64,000 nt of DNA from Brachyhypopomus gauderio (Eukaryota; Chordata; Actinopteri; Gymnotiformes; Hypopomidae): NCBI RefSeq assembly GCF_052324685.1, contig NC_135218.1, forward strand, positions 11,714,016 to 11,778,015, written 5' to 3'. The notes below the pieces were generated by a model. The model made no database searches and had not been told where the DNA came from. It was given only the letters and a program-made list of their open reading frames with translations. A program made the position numbers and the translations under genes. Shown in pieces: positions 1 through 13,320 of this stretch. Positions within the stretch are counted from its first letter, which is position 1, and each line of letters begins with the position of its first letter.

Positions 1-1790
1 GCATGTGTGTGTAATCACTGGGTAGGTATGGGTGAAGCAATGTGTATATGAAACCTATAGGTAGGCCATTGCATGTGTGTGCATGTGTAAGAAAGATGTA
101 GGGGTAATTCAGGAAATTCTAGTATAGCGCCACCTAGTGGTGCAATTCCCGTCATACTTGAGTATGTCTTAGAGGGTGTGTAGATGAACATAATATGTGA
201 GTTTCATGTTGATTGGCTTATGATAAGCTTGTGAAATGTGAACTGAAAGCTGATTGGTCGATAGCGGCGGCCATATTGGACATATGATGGTGCAGGTCAA
301 GGACCTGTGTCATAGGTGCATATAGATGATGCGTACCAAGTTTGGAGTTATTTGGCCAATCGGTGTGGGCAGGAGAGTTTTTTGGCCGTTATAGCGCCAC
401 CTAGGTGTGCATGTCTGCCAAAATGTATGTACTGGTCTAGACACCCAATAGGTACATGTGTGTGAAATTTGGAGTGAATACATGAAAGTATGCCTGAGAT
501 ACAGCAGAATATGTGGATTTTTGGCGAAGGAATTTTCTACGCTTGACTTGTGATGCATGTGGCCACGCCCATGTGCAGAAATGTGCACTTTGGCTCCATA
601 ACTATTAAAGTTCAGACTCTTGTGAGCGCCTGGATACCACATATGTGCATGTATGTGAAAAATCCAGGGACTAGTACGCGCTCAAAAATTTGTGCAAATT
701 TGCATATTATGCAAATTAGCTCGACATGTAAGGGGCGGAGCATATGGCTTCAATGGAACTTTTTTTAGATGAGCACATGCCTGATCAGGTGAAGTTTACA
801 TTTTGTCTCTAGGACATACGGTTTAGGAGAAACACCAGTTTAAACTTTTTCATGCGTTTTTGTGCGCTATAGCGCCACCTATGGTCGGATCGGGCTGGCG
901 CGTTGCGCCTGAGTAGCGGAGAGGAGTACTACAAGTTGGCCAAAGGAGAAGTCTGTAGGTCTTACGGTTTAGGCTGCACAACGCGTTTTAAGGCAGAAAA
1001 AAAATTGGCATATGAAAAGCTTGTGAAAGGTGTACTGAAAGCTGATTGGTCGATAGCGGCGGCCATATTGGACATATGATGGTGCAGATCAAGGACCTGT
1101 GTCATAGGTGCATATAGATGATGCGTACCAAGTTTGGAGTTATTTGGCCAATCGGTGTGGGCAGGAGAGTTTTTTGGCCGTTATAGCGCCACCTAGGTGT
1201 GCATGTCTGCCAAAATGCATGTGCAGGTCTAGACACCCAATAGGTACATGTGTGTGAAATTTGGAGTGAATACATGAAAGTATGCCTGAGATACAGCAGA
1301 ATATGTGGATTTTTGGCGAAGGAATTTTCGACGCTTGACTTGTGATGCATGTGGCCACGCCCATGTGCAGAAATGTGCACTTTGGCTCCATAACTTTTAA
1401 AGTTCAGACTCTTCTGAACGTTTTGATACCACATATGTGCATGTATGTGAAAAATCCAGGGACTAGTACGCGCTCAAAAATGTGTGCAAATTTGCATATT
1501 ATGCAAATTAGCTCGACATGTAAGGGGCGGAGCTTATGGGTTCAAATGTATTTTTTGTAGAATGGAAGATGACTGATCAGATGCAATTGGAATTTTTTGT
1601 TTATGACATACGGTGTAGGCGTGACAATTTTTTGCGCTCTATAGCGCCACCTATGGTCGGATCGGGCTGGCGTGTTGCGCCTGAGTAGCGGAGAGGAGTA
1701 CTACAAGTTGGCCAAAGGAGAAGTCTGTAGGTGTTACGGTTTGGTCTGCACAACGCGTTTTAGGGCAGAAAAAGAAGAATAATAATAAAT
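1..1790. repeat. Type A/B satellite unit, copy 1 (partial at window start)
   Basis: This stretch repeats at 1,863-3,650 with a constant offset of 1,862 bp and few differences. Inside the unit a block of about 790 bp is itself duplicated (the copies near 550 and 1,342 are 792 bp apart). It carries several ATAGCGCCACC motifs and an inverted octamer-like core near 695-712. Antisense open frames of 110 codons and sense frames of 72 codons recur in each subrepeat, but they follow DNA identity rather than any recognisable protein family, so I treat them as non-coding. Confidence 0.85.
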
Positions 1791-3656
1791 ATAGCCGCAA
1801 GCGGCAATTACGGGGTCCAAGCGCAGGGTATGGGCACCATCTGGCACGCCTGAGATGCGTAAGCATGTGTGTGTAATCACTGGGTAGGTATGGGTGAAGC
1901 AATGTGTATATGAAACCTATAGGTAGGCCATTGCATGTGTGTGCATGTGTAAGAAAGATGTAGGAGTAATTCAGGAAATTCTAGTATAGCGCCACCTAGT
2001 GGTGCAATTCCCGTCATACTTGAGCATGTCTTAGAGAGTGTGTAGATGAACATAATATGTGAGTTTCATGTTGATTGGCATATGATAAGCTTGTGAAATG
2101 TGAACTGAAAGCTGATTGGTCGATAGCGGCGGCCATATTGGACATATGATGGTGCAGGTCAAGGACCTGTGTCATAGGTGCATATAGATGATGCGTACCA
2201 AGTTTGGAGTTATTTGGCCAATCGGTGTGGGCAGGAGAGTTTTTTGGCCGTTATAGCGCCACCTAGGTGTGCATGTCTGCCAAAATGTATGTACCGGTCT
2301 AGACACCTAATAGGTACATGTGTGTGAAATTTGGAGTGAATACATGAAAGTATGCCTGAGATACAGCAGAATATGTGGATTTTTGGCGAAGAAATTTTCT
2401 ACGCTTGACTTGTGATGCATGTGGCCACGCCCATGTGCAGAAATGTGCACTTTGGCTCCATAACAATTAAAGTTCAGACTCTTGTGAGCGCCTGGATACC
2501 ACATATGTGCATGTATGTGAAAAATCCAGGGACTAGTACGCGCTCAAAAATGTGTGCAAATTTGCATATTATGCAAATTAGCTCGACATGTAAGGGGCGG
2601 AGCATATGGCTTCAATGGAACTTTTTTTAGATGAGCACATGCCTGATCAGGTGAAGTTTACATTTTGTCTCTAGGACATACGGTTTAGGAGAAACACCAG
2701 TTTAAACTTTTTCATGCGTTTTTGTGCGCTATAGCGCCACCTATGGTCGGATCGGGCTGGCGTGTTGCGCCTGAGTAGCGGAGAGGAGTACTACAAGTTG
2801 GCCAAAGGAGAAGTCTGTAGGTCTTACGGTTTAGGCTGCACAACGAGTTTTAAGGCAGAAAAAAAATTGGCATATGAAAAGCTTGTGAAAGGTGTACTGA
2901 AAGCTTATTGGTCGATAGCGGCGGCCATATTGGACATATGATGGTGCAGGTCAAGGACCTGTGTCATAGGTGCATATAGATGATGCGTACCAAGTTTGGA
3001 GTTATTTGGCCAATCGGTGTGGGCAGGAGAGTTTTTTGGCCGTTATAGCGCCACCTAGATGTGCATGTCTGCCAAAATGCATGTGCAGGTGTAGACACCC
3101 AGTAGGTACATGTGTGTGAAATTTGGTATGAATACGTGAAAGAATGCCTGAGATATAGCAGAATATGTGGATTTTTGGCGAAGGAATTTTCTACGCTTGA
3201 CTTGTGATGCATGTGGCCACGCCCATGTGCAGAAATGTGCACTTTGGCTCCATAACAATTAAAGTTCAGACTCTTCTGAGCGCCTGGATATCACATATGT
3301 GCATGTATGTGAAAAATCCAGGGACTAGTACGCGCTCAAAAATGTGTGCAAATTTGCATATTATGCAAATTAGCTCGACATGTAAGGGGCGGAGCATATG
3401 GCTTCAATGGAACTTTTTTTAGATGAGCACATGCCTGATCAGATGAAGTTTACATTTTGTCTCTAGGACATACGGTTTAGGAGAAACACCAGTTTAAACT
3501 TTTTCATGCGTTTTTGTGCGCTATAGCGCCACCTAGGGTCGTATCGGGCTGGCGTGTTGCGCCTGAGTAGCGGAGAGGAGTACTACAAGTTGGCCAAAGG
3601 AGAAGTCTGTAGGTCTTACGGTTTAGGCTGCACGATGCGTTTTAAGGCAGAAAAAA

Positions 3657-3706
<50 letters not shown>

Positions 3707-3810
3707 TCGGAACAAAAACAATAGGGTTCCAGCACCGGTGGTGCTTGGACCCCTAATAATCGGAACAATTACAATAGGGTTCCAGCACCTTCAGTGCTTG
3801 GACCCCTAAA
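1791..3810. repeat. Type A/B satellite unit, copy 2
   Basis: The unit opens with a head containing GCCGCAAGCGGC, then a short divergent stretch, then the same body as copy 1, including the internal 792-bp duplication. It closes with an A-rich tail, an (AAT)n run at about 3,658-3,702 and two hairpin blocks of the variant form (3,713-3,809) ending in CCCTAA. The adjacent unit at 3,811 starts with the standard head. Confidence 0.85.
3658..3702. repeat. (AAT)n microsatellite
   Basis: About fifteen ATA/AAT triplets follow the A-rich tail of the A/B unit. Shorter (AAT)n or (AAG)n runs sit at the same place in most other units of the array. Confidence 0.9.
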
Positions 3811-6296
3811 TATAGCCGCAAGCGGCGATTGGCGGGTTCACACACAAATAGGCATATTTTGGCCTCAATAGGCAAAAGGAAGCCCAAAAGGTCCTTTAGA
3901 CCTAAAGAAGCTGTTTGGGTTTGGCCAGTGTGTGCTCTACAGATAGTGTGTGATGACATCTGCGTGTGTCAGAAAGGGAGACACAGAAATAGCACATCTG
4001 GCTAGGGCTGCATCTATGTGAACAATATAGGAAGGCCTGCATGTGTCCATACATGATTGGGCCTGTATATCACCAACAGAGAGAGATTGAGGGAGCCAGA
4101 GACTATGCTTTGTTAATTCACTCCTTGCACACCTTGCACGCCTAACATGACTGCCCGTGTATTCAAAGTATGAATGTAATCTGCAAAGCCTGCCATAACA
4201 TGACTGACATGACTGGCATGACTGACATAACTGATATGACTGAAATTACATCACTGGCATGATGAACAAAAGTAACATGACTGATATGACTGACATAACT
4301 GGAATGAGTGACATGACTGGCATGACTGTAATGACATGACTGATATGACTGACATGACTTATGTCTGACATGACTGGACTGACATGACTGACATGACTGT
4401 TATGACTGGACAGATATGCATACAAACTATACATACATTTAGGTAGAAGTGTGTGTGTGTGTGGTAGTGTATGTACTCAAACTATGACAACATATACTAA
4501 TACATACATACATAAGTATACATAGAAACTATACATACATATAGGTATAAAGGTGTGTGTGTCTGTGTGTTTGTGTGAGAGAGAGACAAAAAAGAAGCCA
4601 AATATCAGTTTGTATGAGCATGTGTTAGTCACTAAGATATGGGTGGGTATGGCTAAGGAAGTGTCATTGTGAATGCTATAGGAAGGCCTGCTTGCGCCTG
4701 TATGTGTGTGTGCCTGGTTAATAGACACAGAGAGATGTAGGTAGCCAGAGCAATGTTTACTTAGGGCACAGAGATGGGAGGGGGAATGTGGGTGAGAGTG
4801 TGAGAGAGACTGAGTGTGTGAGTTTCAGCTTGCGTGCGTGTGAGAAGGAGAAGGTGACAGAGGGACTTTACATGCATTTTTATGCATGGTATATAATACT
4901 GCACTGTAGAGCCATACGATAACCGATTTAGATGAAACTTGACAAATTTGTTCAGGATGGGATTCTGAATGGGCTTGTGCATTTTGGTCAGAATTGGATA
5001 AAATATGAAAGAGCTTTAAGAATATGAATATTATATGTATCGATGCTGTCCATTAAAAAAATATTTAGCAGGTATAAGTGTCCTCAAATCCAAAATCTTT
5101 GGATTGTTTTTTGATGTCACACTCTGTAGAGTATTATAAGACTTTGCTTGACATGATAGTATGAAAATCCTAGGAGCAGTATGAAAAGTGATGATTTCAA
5201 ACTGTTATTAACTGTAAATAAACTGTGCATTTTTTAATAGGACTTGTAATGGGAAAGTTGTTCGCACTACTGCAAGGAATCAAAAGAGTCCAATTGCATG
5301 TTCCCAAGTGGAATTATGTAGGGGATACACTTGCTTTTTTTGCAATAGCGCCCCCCAGTGGCCAATCGACACCCGGCTGGATTATGTCATAGGGGGCGTG
5401 CACTTGTCCACACCCAAGAGGTTTCGTGCAGATCGACCAATGGTAAGCCTGTCAAACGCGTGCCGATTACTGATTGGCCGATTACGTCAGCCATTTTGGA
5501 AGTATGGCATGTCTGCTTTAGGACCTGGTTTCCAGAGGCCCATAGATGATGTCTGTCAAGTTTCATGTGAATCGGCCAATCTGAGTGCATGGGGCAAATT
5601 TTTGCATGTTATAGCGCCCCCTAGCAGGTGAGGTATGGCAACCTCTGCGAGCTGCCCCAGACCCTCACATGGAAGCTGTCTGTGAAGTGCCATCTCATTA
5701 CATGCAAGTTTTCTTAAGTTAGAGCTCCATATGTGCAAAATTTACTATTGAATTTACGCCCCCTCATTTGATTGGCTTATACTGACTAGGTAGTGAAGAA
5801 ATTAGCATTTTTGTTGGATACATTTTAAAGTTCAGACTCTTCTGAACGTTTTGATACCACATATGTGCATGTCTGTAAAAAATCCAGGGACTAGTTCGCG
5901 CTCAAAGATGTGTGTGATTTTGCACATTATGCAAATTAACTCGAAATCTAAGTGGGCGGAGCTTAATGGTTGTATATTAATTGTCCTATTGAATTTAGTC
6001 AAGGAATGCATAGGAACTGGAATTTTGGTTCTAGGACCTACGGTGTAGGAGATATGGACAAAAAGTCAATATGCTCTGCTATAGCGCCACCATCAGGCCA
6101 ATTTGGGTCCCTGTATGGGAATCTGGTCCTTGGAGTTAACTGAACCTTTTTGCCAAGATTGGGTTTTCTAGGCATTACGGTCTAGGCTGCACGATGCATT
6201 TTATGTCAAAAAATGGGCAAAAGAATAAGAAAAATAAGAAAAATACCAGCAATTACAATAGGGTTCCCACACTATGTGTGTGTGAACCCTAAAAAA
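3811..6296. repeat. Type C satellite unit C1
   Basis: The unit begins with the GCCGCAAGCGGC head and GGGTTCACAC. It contains a minisatellite built on catgactg-like 10-mers (about 4,190-4,410), short GT runs, a unique-looking AT-rich middle, then a block with ATAGCGCCCCCC (near 5,345), the shared GGGACTAGT/ATGCAAAT core (near 5,890-5,935) and the TATAGCGCCACCATCAGG tail. From 4,761 to 6,048 it lines up with C3 at a constant offset of 15,298 bp. Confidence 0.85.
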
Positions 6297-8820
6297 TAGC
6301 CGCAAGCGGCGATAGGCGGGTTCACACACACAATAAGCAAAAGGAAGCCCAAAAGGTCCTTTAGACCTAAAAGTGAAAAGAAGCTGTTTGGGTTTGGCCA
6401 GTGTGTGCTCTACAGATAGTGTGTAATGACATCTGCATGTGTCAGAAAGGGAGACACAGAAACAGCACATCTGGCTAGGGCTGCATCTATGTGAACAATA
6501 TAGGAAGGCCTGCATGTGTCTATACATGATTGGGCCTGTATATCACCGACAGAGATAGATTGAGGGAGCCAGAGACTATGCTTTGTTAATTCACTCTTTA
6601 CACACCTAGCATGCCTAACATGACTGCCCATGTATTCAAAGTATGAATGTAGTCTGCAAAGCCTGGCATTACATGACTGACATGACTGGCATGACTGGAA
6701 TGACATCACTGCCATGACGAACAAAATTAACATGACTGATATGACTGACATAACTGGCATGACTGTAATGATTTGATGATTTGACTGACATGACTGATAT
6801 GACTGGACTGAAATGACTGATATGACTGGACTGAAATGATTGGCATGACATGACTTACATGACTGGCAGAACATGACTGGCATGTCTGATATGACTGACA
6901 TCACTGGCATGACTTACATATACTATACATATACTATAGATATGCATACAAACTACATACATTTAGGTAGAAGTGTGTGTGTGTGTGTGTGGTAGTGTAT
7001 GTACTCAAACTATGACAACATATACTAATACATACATACATAAGTATACATAGAAACTATACATACATATAGGTATAAAGGTGTGTGTGTCTGTGTTTGT
7101 GTGAGAGAGAGACAAAAAAGAAGCCAAATATCAGTTTGTATGAGCATGTGTTAGTCACTGAGATATGGGTGGGTATGGCTAGGGAAGTGTCATTGTGAAT
7201 GCTATAGGAAGGCCTGCTTGCGCCTGTATGTGTGTGTGCCTGGTTAATAGACACAGAGAGATCTAGGTAGCCAGAGCAATGTTTACTTAGGGCACAGAGA
7301 TGGGAGGGGGAATGTGGGTGAGAGTGTGAGAGAGACTGAGAGTGTGAGTTTCAGCTTGCGTGCGTGTGAGAAGGAGAAGGTGACAGAGGGACTTTACATG
7401 CATTCTTATGCATTGTATATAATACTGCACTGTAGAGCCATACGATAACCGATTTAGATGAAACTTGACAAATTTGTTCAGGATGGGATTCTGAATGGGC
7501 TTGTGCATTTTGGTCAGAATTGGGTAAAATATGAAAGAGCTTTAAGAATATGAATATTATATGTATCGATGCTGTCCATTAAAAAAATATTTAGCAGGTA
7601 TAAGTGTCCTCAAATCCAAAATCTTTAGATTGTTTTTTGATTTCACACTCTGTAGAGTATTATAAGACTTTGCTTGACATGATAGTATGAAAATCCTAGG
7701 AGGAGTATGAAAAGTGATGATTTCAAACTATTATTAACTGTAAATAAACTGTGCATTTTTTAATAGGACATGTAATGGGAAAGTTGTTCGCACTACTGCA
7801 AGGAATCAAAAGAGTCCAATTGCATGTTCCCAAGTGGAATTATGTAGGGGATACACTTGCTTTTTTTGCAATAGCGCCCCCCAGTGGCCAATCGACACCT
7901 GGCTGGATTATGTCATAGGGGGCGTGCACTTGTCCACACCCAAGAGGTTTCGTGCAGATCGACCAATGGTAAGCCTGTCAAACGCGTGCCGATCACTGAT
8001 TGGCCGATTACGTCAGCCATTTTGGAAGTATGGAGTGTCTGCTTTAGGACCTGGTTCCCAGAGGCCCATAGATGATGTCTGCCAAGTTTCATGTGGATCG
8101 GCCAATCTGAGTGCATGGGGCAAATTTTTGCATGTTATAGCGCCCCCTAGCAGGTGAGGTATGGCAACCTCTGCGAGCTGCCCCAGACCCTCACAGGGAA
8201 GCTGTCTGTGAAGTGCCATCTCATTACATGCAAGTTTTCTTAAGTTAGAGCTCCATATGCGCAAAATTTACTATTGAATTTACGCCTCCTCATTTGATTG
8301 GCTTATACTGACTAGGTAGTGAAGAAATTAGCATTTTTGTTGGATAGATTTTAAAGTTCAGACTCTTCTGAACGTTTTGATACCACATATGTGCATGTAT
8401 GTGAAAAATCCAGGGACTAGTTTGCGCTCAAATATGTGTGTGATTTTGCACATTATGCAAATTAACTCGAAATCTAAGTGGGCGGAGCTTAATGGTTGTA
8501 TATTAATTGTCCTATTGAATTTAGTCAAGGAATGTATAGGAACTGGAATTTTGGTTCTAGGACTTACGGTGTAGGAGATATGGACAAAAAGTCAATATGG
8601 TCTGCTATAGCGCCACCATCAGGCCAATTTGGGTCCCTGTATGGGAATCTGGTCCTTGGAGTTAACTGAACCTTTTTGCCAAGTTTGGGGTTTCTAGGCA
8701 TTACGGTCTAGGCTGCACAATACGTTTTAGGTCAAAAAATGGGACAAAGAATAATAATAAGAAAGAAAAAACCCTAACAATTACAATAGGGTTCCCACAC
8801 TATGTGTGTGTGAACCCTAA
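6297..8820. repeat. Type C satellite unit C2
   Basis: Same order of modules as C1: head, catgactg minisatellite (about 6,660-6,910), GT run, AT-rich middle, TAGCGCC blocks, ATGCAAAT core, tail and hairpin block. It is almost identical to C6: features from 7,057 to 8,574 recur exactly 20,380 bp downstream. The offset is 20,403 bp upstream of the minisatellite, because C2 has one extra 23-bp minisatellite subunit. Confidence 0.85.
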
Positions 8821-11356
8821 ATATAGCCGCAAGCGGCGATTGGCGGGTTCACACAAAAAAAGGCACAAAAGCCCAAAGGGTCTTTTAGACCAACAAGTGA
8901 TATGAAGCTACTTCAGTCCAAAAAATGGACAGATAAAGTAATTTGCAAAAAATTATTCAACTGGGGCAATAAAGGCCCAAAAGATCAAAACAAAATGTCA
9001 TGGCAAAATGATTCAGATCATAGAAGTTAATCAAATGCTGTGATTAGCTTTGTATGTGTGTGTTTGTGTGTTTTTTCATGTATGCAGTAAGGGCTTCTTG
9101 AGGCTTTTTTTGGTTGGCTTGAGCAAAGGAATACAGCTGAAGTAGAATTTTGTTTCTAGGCCATACAGTGTGGAAGATATTAAACAAAATGATTCAGACC
9201 ATACAACTAAATCAAATGCTGAGATTAGGTTAAAAGCACTGACACACTGACCCAGGGGCCTAGTCAAATAAATATACCTTTGGCAGAATTTGTCAGAAGT
9301 TGTGAACATAGCAGCAGGAGAGCTCTTGTTAATGCCCCACATGTAAACCCCACTCTTTAACCCTTTTCATTTAGCTGACAAAATCTGTCACATGTGAATC
9401 TCAAACAAACCAAAGAGTGATGGCTTACTATACAATAAAATAACACAAATATTCTTATATTTGCCTGTTCATGATGTTCTCATCCCCACTCTGACATGTT
9501 CTCACTGTTGTGCCCATAGTAGGGAGGCCACTAGGAATGTGTATCTAACAAGACTTTGATGATAAGTAAAGCATGCAGTTATTTAGAGGTTGTGTGTGAA
9601 ATGTGAATTACATATCTCTGTCCTCTCTTATGTCATTTCAGGATGTATAGAGGGCATGTGTTGAAAGTGTGGATGGAAAAATGAAGCTAAATATCAGTTA
9701 GTGTGTTGGAAATGGCTAGAGAAATGTATATATGAAGCATATAGGAAGTCCTATGTGAGGGTGTGTGGAAAAAAGAAGCTAAATATCTGTATATTAGTCA
9801 CTGGGTAATTGGTAGTAATGGCTAGAATTAGTGTGTATGTGAAACCTATAGGCCAGAGAGGCCTTTGTTTTTGTGAGTGCATGTGAAGGAGAGAGAGGGG
9901 GAGGGAGAGCCCAAGGGTTGTAAAGTGTTAGAAGCATGGGGGAGTGGAGGAGGGGGGCAGCGTGTGTGAGAACGTGCGTGTCTTAGCAGCTGTCTATGCC
10001 TCCCTGCACTGGTCAGTATGGAAAATGAAAATATTCACTGTAGAGCTGTTTGTGGACGGATTTGGCTCAAACTTGGCACACAGCACCACAATGGTCATGT
10101 GAATGTGGATGTCAATTTTCATAACAATCAGACATACTATGGCGTAGTTATTGAACTGTGAATTTGATGTGTTACGATGGTAGCATTGTGATGCATATGA
10201 AAAATATTAATTTGTGAAAACCTTAGGATTTTTTTGCTAATCTTAGCATTTTAGAGTCTGCTGAGTATTACAAGGTGTGATTTAAAGGTAATGGAGTTAA
10301 AATGCTAGGACTAGTATGAAAATGACAAGTTATATATATTTGATAATAGTGAAAAAGTGGTACATTTTTGCAAAACACATGTAATTAGAAAGTTGCTAGG
10401 AATTCTGCATACAATCATATGAGTGCAAGCATTTCTTGATCAGTGAAAATATGTAGGAGAAATTCTGGATTTTCTAGTATAGCGCCACCTAGTGGTGCAA
10501 TTCCCTTCTAACATGAGTATGTCTTAGAGGGTGTGTACATGAACATACCATGTCAGTTTCATGTGTATGAACCTATGGTAAGTCTGTCAAATGGCCAATT
10601 AATTCAAATAAAAATTTATTAGCTCCTGGCGGCCATGTTTTTTGAGTGATGATGTCATCCATGTGTGCCTTGATACCACTTGGGCCCCTGATGATGCCTG
10701 TAAAGTTTTGGCTTGATGTGACTAATGGTTTCTGAGAAACAGTTTTTCCCATGTTATAGCGCCCCCTATTGGACAATCGTGGCCAGCTTTGACCTCTGAC
10801 CTTTCAGTCATGTGCTCTAACAACTGATAAATTTTCATGAAGAAAGGTCAAAGCATTGCTGAGATATAGCTACTGAAGTAAATTTGGCCACGCCTCAGAG
10901 CTATTGATTGACATGTGACAACCAGACTGTATACCCATGTCACAGTTTTGTTGATATTCCTTAATAATGAGATTCTTGTGAATGTTTTGACACCAAGATT
11001 GTGGTGATCAGATGAAAAACCAGGGACTAGTATAAAAAAGTAGGTTTTGCATATTATGCAAATTAGCAAAAAATCTAAGTAGGCGGAGCTTAATGGTTCT
11101 TGAGGCTTTTTTGTTTGTCTGGAGCCAAGGAATGCACCTGAAGTGGAATTTTGTTTCTAGGACCTACGGGGTGGGAGATATGAACCCAAACGCAAAATGC
11201 TGCGCTATAGCGCCACCATCAGGCCAATTTGGGTGTCTGTACTTTAGCACGGTCCCGCAAACAGACTACACCAGTCTGCCAAGTTTGGTCTCCCTGGGCC
11301 TTACAGTCTATGCTGCAGTATGCGTTTTATGCGGAGAAAAATAATAATAAGAAATA
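8821..11356. repeat. Type D satellite unit D0 (long variant)
   Basis: It starts with the common head but is about 600 bp longer than the other D units. Its front part (8,880-9,350) is a diverged version of the D head region; 9,360-10,440 is AT-rich sequence not shared with D1-D4 in the parts I compared. From about 10,450 it has the D body: TAGCGCCACCTAGTGG, the GGCGGCCATG block, TAGCGCCCCCTATTGG, the ATGCAAAT core near 11,050 and the TATAGCGCCACCATCAGG tail. Confidence 0.75.
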
Positions 11357-13320
11357 TAGCCGCAAGCGGCGATTGGCGGGTTCACACAAAAAAGGCAAAA
11401 AAGCCCAAAAGGTCTTTTAGACTAACAAATTGGCCTCTTGGCCTCAATAGGCAAAAAGAAGCCCATTAGGTCCTTTATACCCAAAAGTGAATAGAAGCTG
11501 TTTGAGTGGAAAAAATGCACAAATAAATCAATGTGACAAAACATTCAATTCAACTGAGGCACTAAAGGCCCAAAAGGATCACAATAATGTGTACTGGGAA
11601 ATTGAGTCAGATCAAAAAGCTAAACCACATGCTGAGATCAGCTTTGTGTGTGTTTGTGTGGTATTTCATGTGAGCAATAGTTTTCAGTCAGTTCTGGAAT
11701 ATGGCCACTAGATGGAGGCCAAGTACTACCATACTGATATCTCATTAATCTCAGTAATGAAATAGGACATTTTGGTGAAATAAAAGGTTCATTTCTGGTC
11801 AGGCAGTGCACTTTTTGTTATGAGATGTAATTGCAAAGTTATAGACCTCATTGATCTGAATCATACAAGCCCCATTACTTGTCTGTATTCTGCATAACAA
11901 CATTCCTGCATGAGTTTTTATGATTTCTTAGGTTTTTGGGTACTGTAGCGCCCCCGACAGGCCAATTTAAACCAACCTTGGCATACCTCAGAAGGACCTC
12001 AGGCTATAAAAGGCTGTCAAATTGGGAGTAGATTGCATACATGGTTTATGAGTTATAGCAATATAGGTCATTTATGGCATGGCCAGAAGGATATAATGGA
12101 AAAATGGACCTGCCTGAATATTTAAAAATCCAACATTTTTAAAAAAAAATTTTACCTCCAGAGTCTACAGATTATGCTCATATCATTTTTTCCATAATTG
12201 CATCAAATTCCTAGGACTAATTCCAAAAGAGCTATTTTCAAACAATTGATGAATGTGACAAAAGTATGCATTTTTTAATAGGACTTGTAATTGCAAAGTT
12301 GTCAGGTCTACTGCAAGGACTCAAAAGAATCAAGCGGCATTTTCCTAAGTGAAAATTTGGAGGAGTTATGCATGATTTTCACAAATAGCGCCACCTAGTG
12401 GCCAAATGTTTCAAAACTGCACAGCATGACACATAGTCCTGAGAAATGCACAGTGGTGAGGTTTCATGTTGATTGGGCAATGTTAAGTCTGTCAAATGGC
12501 CAATTAATTCAAATAAAAATTAATTGGCTCATGGCGGCCATGTTTTTTGAGTGATGATGTCATCATTGTGTGCCTTGATACCAATTAGGCCCCTGATGAT
12601 GCCTGTAAAGTTTGGGCTTGATGTGACTAATGGTTTCTGAGAAACAAATTTCCCCATGTTATAGCGCCCCCTATTGGACAATCGTGGCCAGCTTTGACCA
12701 CTGACCTCTGAGTCATGTGCCCTAACAACTGATAAATTTTCATAAAGATAGGTCAAAGCATTGCTGAGATATAGCTGCTGAAGTAAATTTGGCCACGCCT
12801 CAGAGCTATTGATTGACATGTGACAACCAGACTGTACACCAATGTCACAGATTTGTTGATGTTCCTTGATAATGAGATTCTTGTGAATATTTTGACACCA
12901 AGATTGTGGTGATCAGATGAAAAACCAGTGACTAGTATAAAAAAGTAGGTTTTGCATATTATGCAAATTAGCAAAAAATCGAAGTAGGCGGAGCTTAATG
13001 GTTCTTGAGGCTTTTTTGTTTGTCTGGAACCAAGGAATGCACCTGAAGTGGAATTTTGTTTCTAGGACCTACGGGGAGAGAGATATGGACCAAAACGCAA
13101 AATGCTGCGCTATAGCGCCACCATCAGGCCAATGTGGGTCTCTGTACTTTAGCACGGTCCCGCAAACAGACTACACCATTCTGCCAAGTTTGGTCTCCCT
13201 GGGCCTTACGGTCTAGGCTGCAGTATGCGTTTTATGCGGAGAAAAATAATAATAATAATAAGAAAGAAAAATCCGAGCAATAACAATAGGTTTCCCACAC
13301 TATGTGTGTGAACCCTAAAA
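11357..13320. repeat. Type D satellite unit D1
   Basis: A complete D unit: head, AGGTCTTTTAGAC block, a GT-rich stretch (11,645-11,665), TAGCGCCCCCGACAGG (near 11,947), TAGCGCCACCTAGTGG (near 12,388), TAGCGCCCCCTATTGG (near 12,663), ATGCAAAT core (near 12,960) and tail with (AAT)n plus hairpin block (13,275-13,320). Confidence 0.85.

Noticed and set aside
310-3422. Repeated 110-codon antisense and 72-codon sense open frames in the A/B units
   Set aside because: They recur only because the DNA is duplicated; no protein motif, no start context and no independent copies showing frame conservation.
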